A stretch of DNA of 64,000 nt from positions 806,001 through 870,000 of the forward strand of contig DASUNM010000023.1 in the NCBI GenBank assembly GCA_036277115.1. The letters run 5' to 3'. Both the position numbers and the translations under genes were made by a program. The notes under the pieces were generated by a model. It did no database searches. It was not told where the DNA came from and saw only the letters and a program-made list of their open reading frames with translations. Shown here one piece after another: positions 59,104 through 64,000 of the stretch (the first letter of the stretch is position 1; each line of letters opens with the position of its first letter). This DNA comes from Pyrinomonadaceae bacterium. GTDB taxonomy: Bacteria > Acidobacteriota > Blastocatellia > Pyrinomonadales > Pyrinomonadaceae.

Positions 59104-60079
59104 GCCGCTTGATCGATTCATCAACCAACGCAAGAACGCCTGGCAGCGTTTAGAACAGCTGTTGGAGCTGCTCGATCGGATGACGATGCGTCGGCTGCAT
59201 CGCGAAGAGGTGCGCGAGCTTGGCCGCATCTATCGCCGCACCGCTTCAGACCTGGCGATCGCCCGCGCTGAATCGCGCGACCCGCGTCTCATCAACTATC
59301 TGAACAGCCTGGTGATTCGCGCCCACGGCCGCATTTATCGGGCCAATGCCCAGGGCGGTCGCCGTCTGGGCACATTTTTCGCACGCGATTTCCCCCGAAC
59401 TTTTCGCCGCACCTGGCGGTACACGGCGACGGCTTTTGGCGTCTTTCTTTTATTCAGCGCGGTGGCTTTCTTTGGTACCCGTTATGACCCGAATTTCTCG
59501 GAATTTGCAGGGATTACGGCCTCATGGAAGGCCCGCAACACAGACCAGAAAAGACGCTGGTGGGAACGAATCAATCTCGAAAACCAGGTCGAGTCGGCCG
59601 GAATCCTGACCAACAATATTCGCGTAACTTTTTACGCGTTCGCGCTCGGAGCGATGTTGGGGTTGGGTACGTTGTACATCATGGCGTTGAACGGCGCGCT
59701 GTTCGGTTCGATCCTGGCGCTCACTTATCAGGCGGGTTACGGCAACGACCTGGTCACCTTCGTCGTGGGACACGGGGTCATTGAACTGACGTGTATCTTC
59801 ATCGCCGGAGGCGCAGGCTTGCTCATCGGCACGGCGCTGGTGATGCCGCGCGATCTCACTCGCGCAGACGCTTTGAAATCGAGAGGGCTGGAAGCAGTGC
59901 GTCTGATTGTCGGCTGTATTCCATTGTTGGTGATTGCCGGCATCATCGAAGGCTTCATCTCGCCCGCGCCGATCAATCCCCTGATTAAGTTCACCGTCGC
60001 CGGGGTGACGGGCATCGCTCTCTACTCGTATTTGTTTCTTGCTGGACGCGAGAATGATGGGGAAGAGATGAGTCAGTAG
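59102..60079 (+). CDS. SpoIIM-family (stage II sporulation protein M) membrane protein
   Basis: The ATG at 59102 lies in the last unit (CACAATG) of a 7-mer repeat. The protein (325 residues) has a helical cytoplasmic N-terminus (FINQRKNAWQRLEQLLELLDRMTMRRLHREEVRELGRIYRRTASDLAIARA), then about six helices, with the SpoIIM pattern FYAFALGAMLGLGTLYIMALNGALFGSILALTYQ and FVVGHGVIELTCIFIAGGAGLLIG. In non-sporulating bacteria this family is encoded next to DUF58, MoxR and DUF4350 proteins, as here. Its role is unknown. Confidence 0.88.
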   Translation: MPLDRFINQRKNAWQRLEQLLELLDRMTMRRLHREEVRELGRIYRRTASDLAIARAESRDPRLINYLNSLVIRAHGRIYRANAQGGRRLGTFFARDFPRTFRRTWRYTATAFGVFLLFSAVAFFGTRYDPNFSEFAGITASWKARNTDQKRRWWERINLENQVESAGILTNNIRVTFYAFALGAMLGLGTLYIMALNGALFGSILALTYQAGYGNDLVTFVVGHGVIELTCIFIAGGAGLLIGTALVMPRDLTRADALKSRGLEAVRLIVGCIPLLVIAGIIEGFISPAPINPLIKFTVAGVTGIALYSYLFLAGRENDGEEMSQ

Positions 60080-60089
60080 CAGGGGATGC

Positions 60090-61409
60090 TCACAGCAGTC
60101 CTCTCTCTTTCACTCGCAGATAAGTTTCCAAGAGCTTCGGCACGAGTGCCGCGGCCGTCACATCCAACGCCAACCCGCCCTGCGATTCAACCAGACGCAA
60201 AGCCGCTTCGCGCTGATACATGATCTCTTCAGCAACTGACTGCGTGAACAAATCGTTTTCAGTTTCGGGAGTCTCGCGCACGACGGCTCTCAAGTCTCGA
60301 TCCGCGATTGTAACCACCAGGGGCAGATGCCGTGGCCGCAGCAGTTTTAGCGACGTCAGCAATTCCGCCGACCCCTCTTCGTCAACCAAATCTGTCAGCA
60401 CGACGACTAGCGAGCGCCGGCGGCTGTTAGCGGAAACGAACTCAAAGGCGCGCGAGTAGCTCGGCTCAATCATCTCAGGTTCGACCGCGTGCAGAGCTTC
60501 AAGCGCCGCATCGAGATGTTCAGCCCCACGCTTGGGCGGCAGAAACGTTTTGATGCGACGGCCGAACACCAGCAGACCCGCATTGTCTCCGGCGCGCGCC
60601 GCCGCCGACATCAGCGCCAGCGTCGCGTGCACCGCAAGATCCAGCTTTGATTCATTTTCCATCCGACCGGTCATCAAACGGCCGGCGTCCAGCGCGATTA
60701 AGATTGTCTGGTCTCGCTCCATCTGATACTGCCGCGTGACCAACTTGCCGCGTCGCGCCGTAGCGGTCCACGAAATATGCCGCATCTCGTCGCCGCGGAC
60801 GTAATCGCGCAGCGACTCAAAGTCGCGCCCTTCGCCGCGCCACTGCGATTTGCGGCGCGCGGCGACAAATGAACGAGTGCCGAGCGCTTTCAATTCAGCT
60901 TCGCGCGCTCGGCGCATGTTCGGGTAAACCTTAACGGTGATCGGATCGCCAACCATCGTCTGACACCAGGACAATCGCCAACGCGAAAGATAACGAACGG
61001 CAATTCGGCCAAATGAAAATTGACCGCGTTTTGGCGGCTTCAGGCTGTAGATGAACGACGCACTGGTTTGGGCCTCAACCTCAAGCCGCGCCTCGCGCGT
61101 GCCCGTGAGTATCATCTGCGGCGGATATTCGTCCTTGAGAACAAGGTCGAGGTCGCGCGAAGTGTGATTCGCAACCTCGATGCGCACGTCCGTTTCGGCG
61201 CCGACAGCAAACCGCCCCCCAAAGTGACGGGCGATGCGCACGCTTTCTGGAAGTTTGCTATTCCACGCATCGAACAGCGCCGCGGCGATGATGATTAGGT
61301 CATAAGCGAGCGCGAGCCAGCCCAGAATCGGCCGCCCCCACGACAGGGAGATCGGGATCAGCCCAACGGCCAATAAGGCGTAGAAGAGTTTGCTGAATAC
61401 AAAACGCAT
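60090..61409 (-). CDS. DUF58 protein with VWA-like fold
   Basis: The 439-residue protein has two N-terminal helices (LFYALLAVGLIPISLSWGRPILGWLALAYDLIIIAAALF) and a beta-domain, then the DUF58 signature WRGEGRDFESLRDYVRGDEMRHISWTATARRGKLVTRQYQMERDQTILIALDAGRLM. The VWA-like part contains ALDAGRLM with an altered DxSxS metal motif. DUF58 proteins work with MoxR ATPases in protein-complex assembly. The gene lies downstream of the MoxR gene, from which a 7-mer repeat separates it. Confidence 0.9.
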   Translation of the reverse strand: MRFVFSKLFYALLAVGLIPISLSWGRPILGWLALAYDLIIIAAALFDAWNSKLPESVRIARHFGGRFAVGAETDVRIEVANHTSRDLDLVLKDEYPPQMILTGTREARLEVEAQTSASFIYSLKPPKRGQFSFGRIAVRYLSRWRLSWCQTMVGDPITVKVYPNMRRAREAELKALGTRSFVAARRKSQWRGEGRDFESLRDYVRGDEMRHISWTATARRGKLVTRQYQMERDQTILIALDAGRLMTGRMENESKLDLAVHATLALMSAAARAGDNAGLLVFGRRIKTFLPPKRGAEHLDAALEALHAVEPEMIEPSYSRAFEFVSANSRRRSLVVVLTDLVDEEGSAELLTSLKLLRPRHLPLVVTIADRDLRAVVRETPETENDLFTQSVAEEIMYQREAALRLVESQGGLALDVTAAALVPKLLETYLRVKERGLL

Positions 61410-61415
61410 AAAGAT

Positions 61416-61540
61416 GTCGGGTGTCAGCTGACGGGTATCGGTCGCATGGTATCAGGTGTCAGGTCACGTGTATCGGTCGTTCGCTCAAGCTCCTGCTGTC
61501 ACCCGACACCCGACACCCGACACCCGGCACCCGGCACCTA
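61416..61540. repeat. Inverted 7-mer repeat, CCCGACA type
   Basis: The left arm (61416-61475; GTCGGGTGTCAGCTGACGGG, GGTATCAGGTGTCAGG) and the right arm (61496-61540; CCCGACA three times, then CCCGGCA twice in exact 7-base register) enclose about 20 bases. It fills the gap between the MoxR stop and the DUF58 start. Confidence 0.85.
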
Positions 61541-62488
61541 CCTCGGCACTTCAGAGGACTGCAGGATGTCACTGATCACTGAATCGGGTGTGGCGCCATC
61601 GAGTTCGGCTTCCGCGCGCAGCGTCAGGCGATGTCGCAGCACGGGTCGCGCGATGTCACGCACGTCATCGGGAGTCGCAAAGTCGCGACCGCGAATTGCC
61701 GACAGCGCTTTCGAACACAACAACAAAGCGACCGCGGCGCGCGGGCTGGCGCCGTAGTGCGCGGCGGCGTGATCGCGCGTGCGCCGAACAATGTCCACTA
61801 TGTAGCGCTGCACGCCGGGCTCGACCCGCATATTTCGTACTTCGGCGCGACAGGCAGAAATCGCGTCCGGCGCCAGCGGCTGAATTTCAATATCGGTCAG
61901 GCGACGGGCGTTAAAGCCCGCATCCCAACGGGCCACCACCTGCTGCTCTTCTTCGGCTGACGGATACCCTAAGAGAATCTTCAGCAGGAAACGATCGAGT
62001 TGCGCTTCCGGCAACGGATACGTGCCCTCGTATTCGATCGGATTCTCAGTCGCAAGCACCGTGAATAGCGGCGACAGCGGATACGATTCACCATCGATGG
62101 TCACTTGACGTTCTTCCATGGCTTCCAACAAAGCCGCCTGGGTCTTTGGCGGAGTGCGATTGATTTCGTCCGCCAGGAGGAGATCCGTAAACACCGGGCC
62201 GCGACGCAAACTGAAATTCGACGACGCCACGTTGAATACATTTGTGCCGGTGATGTCCGACGGCATCAAGTCGGGGGTGAACTGAATCCTGCCAAAGTCG
62301 GCATTCAGAATCCGCGAGAGCGTCTTGACCGTCAGTGTTTTGGCGGTGCCGGGAACGCCTTCGATCAAGGCGTGACCTTCGGCCAGCAACGCCACCAGGA
62401 TCTGTTCGATCGGTTCGTCCTGGCCGACAATTACTTTACGCAGCTCGCCGGTAATGTGTGCGATGGTGTTCGAAACGTATTCAGGCAT
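61538..62488 (-). CDS. MoxR-family AAA+ ATPase
   Basis: This AAA+ ATPase drives protein maturation with VWA/DUF58 partners. The 316-residue protein has Walker A in [24 protein letters not shown], Walker B in [31 protein letters not shown], sensor [28 protein letters not shown] and the C-terminal lid with [27 protein letters not shown]. Length is typical. Its DUF58 and DUF4350 neighbours confirm the context. There is no clear ribosome-binding site. Confidence 0.95.
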   Translation of the reverse strand: MPEYVSNTIAHITGELRKVIVGQDEPIEQILVALLAEGHALIEGVPGTAKTLTVKTLSRILNADFGRIQFTPDLMPSDITGTNVFNVASSNFSLRRGPVFTDLLLADEINRTPPKTQAALLEAMEERQVTIDGESYPLSPLFTVLATENPIEYEGTYPLPEAQLDRFLLKILLGYPSAEEEQQVVARWDAGFNARRLTDIEIQPLAPDAISACRAEVRNMRVEPGVQRYIVDIVRRTRDHAAAHYGASPRAAVALLLCSKALSAIRGRDFATPDDVRDIARPVLRHRLTLRAEAELDGATPDSVISDILQSSEVPR

Positions 62489-62530
62489 TTGATTGGATGG
62501 TCACTTACTCAAAGGGTTCAGGTGATAGAG

Positions 62531-62630
62531 CTTTGTACTGTGAACTTTGAACTTGGTGCTTTGTGCTTGGTGCGTAGTGCCTGGTACTCGGAATGCTGAT
62601 CAAAGCACAAAGACCAAAATACAAAGACCA
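62531..62630. repeat. Inverted 7-mer-type repeat, CTTTGTG/CACAAAG
   Basis: The left arm (62531-62590; CTTTGTACTGTGAACTTTGA, TTGGTGCTTTGTGC) and the right arm (62601-62630; CAAAGCACAAAGACCAAAAT) lie between the MoxR start and the DUF4350 stop. Confidence 0.75.
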
Positions 62631-62639
62631 GCCTTTGCT

Positions 62640-64000
62640 TCAGTCAGCTTGTTTCACGTCGCGCGATCGGGTGCGCAAGCCGAGCTTCGACTCGATGTCC
62701 CGGAGCCGTTGCGCGATGCGCAGGACTTCTTTCGCGTGTGTCGGCGCGCCGTTGATCGTCTCTTCACTCTTTCGCATGAGTGTTTCCAGCTCTGCGCGAC
62801 CCAGTCCGGAGCGGATTGCGACACGACGGGCAATTTCCGCGCGCGGCGTGCTGTTGTTCACCCCGGCATATCGCACCAGCACGCGCCGCACGCGAGCGTA
62901 AATATTTTCCAGGGCCAGATCGTGAGCGCGAGCGCGTTGCTGCAACTCAGCCATCGACGCCACGAATTCCAATTTCGAACGGCGATCGACCTGCGGCAAC
63001 GGCAGCGGACGAGCAAAACGACGTCCCTGTGACCACACAACTGCGATGCCGATGAGCGCGAGTTGCGCGCAAATGGCCGCTACGGGCGTACCGGAGAAAT
63101 ATTGAAACAGCGCGTTGTGCGTTGCGGGGTGGCCTTGATGAAATTCGTCAAATGCGATCATTCCCCCGCCAGCCGTCACCGCATTCAGAGCCAGCAGCAA
63201 ATTATCGGCGCGGCTGATTCCGTTATTCGCTACGAGATAAGGATCTGACAGTAGAACGATCCGGCCATTGCCGTACGGATAATCGACCAGCAGCGCACCG
63301 CGCTTTTCACCAAAGTGAACCACGGGCGCAGTCGAGCGCTCGTTGTTCTTACCGGCCGGCGTTCCGGCTTCGGTTGTAGGCAGACCAACTCCGGGGGAGG
63401 GCTCACGCTCGTAGTCATCCGGCTCTTCTTCTTCATTATCAACCAGCTCGTCCACTTCGTCGGGCGTTGGCTGGCTTTCGGGTGTGCGCGGCGCAAACGT
63501 AATCGCACTCATGAATCGCGACGGCATAACTGAATCAACGTTGCGCGCCAACGCCGTCGGCTGTGCCGGTTTAAGCGGCGCCATACCCGAGGTCATCTGT
63601 TCGAAGTTATTCGGATCGAGATCATTCCATGGATAACCCAGCTGGTCGCTCGAAATCATCCACTCGCTGTCCGGTCCGAGCAAACCGGGATTGGGGTTTC
63701 GATCGACGATGACCAGCCGGCCGCCCGATTCGACCCATTGCATCAGTTCGCGAGCTTCACGCTTTGTGTACCCGACCTTCAGCGGGCCGATTACGACGAG
63801 TGTTGATGGCTTCGGGTCAGCCGAACCGAGCAACGATGACGTGCCCTCGCGCCAGCGCATAACCGGTTGGCCCGACTCGTCCAGAAAGTCGTAGAGGGCT
63901 TGCGTCCCCGTCTCCCCCGAATTGAAGGTCGAGCGATCAGGTGAAGCTTCGGAGTCCCCGGCCGACTCGACGCGCACGTACGAAGCCGCGTTAAGCGCTA
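62640..64000 (-). CDS. DUF4350-domain membrane protein, partial (N-terminus outside window)
   Basis: The frame is still open at the right edge (ALNAASYVRVESAGDSEASPDRSTFNSGETGTQALYDFLDESGQPVMRW), matching the start of DUF4350 just after its usual first helix, so only a few tens of residues are missing. The DUF4350 body shows STLVVIGPLKVGYTKREARELMQWVESGGRLVIVDRN and a segment FGEKRGALLVDYPYGNGRIVLLSDPYLVANNGISRADN. A helix near VAAICAQLALIGIAVVWSQG and a cytoplasmic end (residues of about 350-445 of the visible part) with VRRVLVRYAGVNNSTPRAEIARRVAIRSGL follow. An acidic linker with EPDDYEREPSPG interrupts the domain. It acts with the MoxR/DUF58 pair downstream. Confidence 0.88.
   Translation of the reverse strand, partial: ALNAASYVRVESAGDSEASPDRSTFNSGETGTQALYDFLDESGQPVMRWREGTSSLLGSADPKPSTLVVIGPLKVGYTKREARELMQWVESGGRLVIVDRNPNPGLLGPDSEWMISSDQLGYPWNDLDPNNFEQMTSGMAPLKPAQPTALARNVDSVMPSRFMSAITFAPRTPESQPTPDEVDELVDNEEEEPDDYEREPSPGVGLPTTEAGTPAGKNNERSTAPVVHFGEKRGALLVDYPYGNGRIVLLSDPYLVANNGISRADNLLLALNAVTAGGGMIAFDEFHQGHPATHNALFQYFSGTPVAAICAQLALIGIAVVWSQGRRFARPLPLPQVDRRSKLEFVASMAELQQRARAHDLALENIYARVRRVLVRYAGVNNSTPRAEIARRVAIRSGLGRAELETLMRKSEETINGAPTHAKEVLRIAQRLRDIESKLGLRTRSRDVKQAD

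Overview
The window reads as chromosomal DNA of an uncultivated or soil Acidobacteriota, most likely class Blastocatellia (Pyrinomonadales-like). This rests on three TIGR03436-type 'VWFA-related Acidobacterial' proteins, a bacterial OPT transporter of the acidobacterial kind, DUF3300/DUF2950/DUF4136 secreted proteins, a lone PEP-CTERM protein and GC-rich coding sequence. Taxonomy is inferred from gene families only; no rRNA gene is present.

Layout. (A) 1-12,780, nearly all minus strand: an envelope or secreted-protein cluster with a formylglycine-generating enzyme, the arylsulfatase it can activate, DUF4239, DUF3300, DUF2950, DUF2490, DUF4136 and an MetA-type outer-membrane protein. Six promoters here, including that of the divergent PP2C phosphatase, carry the same 16-bp palindrome (CTGTCA-N4-TGACAG), mostly at fixed distance from a -10-like box, so the cluster looks like one regulon. 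(B) 12,783-22,261, plus strand: PP2C phosphatase, OmpA-like protein, LecA-like lectin-fold protein, VWFA protein, OPT transporter, lipoprotein and a second VWFA protein. (C) 22,245-40,238, mixed housekeeping and accessory genes: TMEM175 channel, TlpA, YacG, M50 protease, HU, LepB, TPR membrane protein, AIM24, CarA, a NYN/PIN-like protein, a third VWFA protein, AI-2E exporter, PilZ, Acs, an orphan protein, a caspase-fold-like lipoprotein and a DHH phosphoesterase. (D) 40,305-44,212: a complete 3.9-kb IS1-family transposon with perfect 22-bp terminal inverted repeats and a 9-bp target duplication. Besides its transposase it carries small membrane, zinc-ribbon, ribbon-helix-helix and zinc-finger/winged-helix proteins and a tRNA-like structured sequence. 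A diverged solo terminal repeat abuts its right end. (E) 44,300-64,000: PEP-CTERM protein, Lgt-LspA-IleS, DUF948 and YtxH proteins, a DUF4112 protein, an M1-like protein that has lost its catalytic Glu, a HEAT-cyclophilin fusion, bactofilin, FtcD, and the SpoIIM/DUF58/MoxR/DUF4350 group.

Two genome-wide patterns stand out. First, about a dozen intergenic sites carry degenerate tandem repeats with a strict 7-base period, usually as two inverted arms. The 'word' differs from site to site (CCCGACA, CATTTAT, CAGTAAG, AGGGTGT, TTTGTAC and others), and several reach into genes and supply the apparent start codons of ftcD, spoIIM and carA or the signal peptide of the M1-like protein. Second, REP-like palindromes are common, and one sits in frame inside ileS, adding about 24 residues.

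The best candidates for undescribed biology are the cargo-bearing IS1-family element, the 7-mer repeats that double as gene starts, and the palindrome-controlled sulfatase/secreted-protein regulon.
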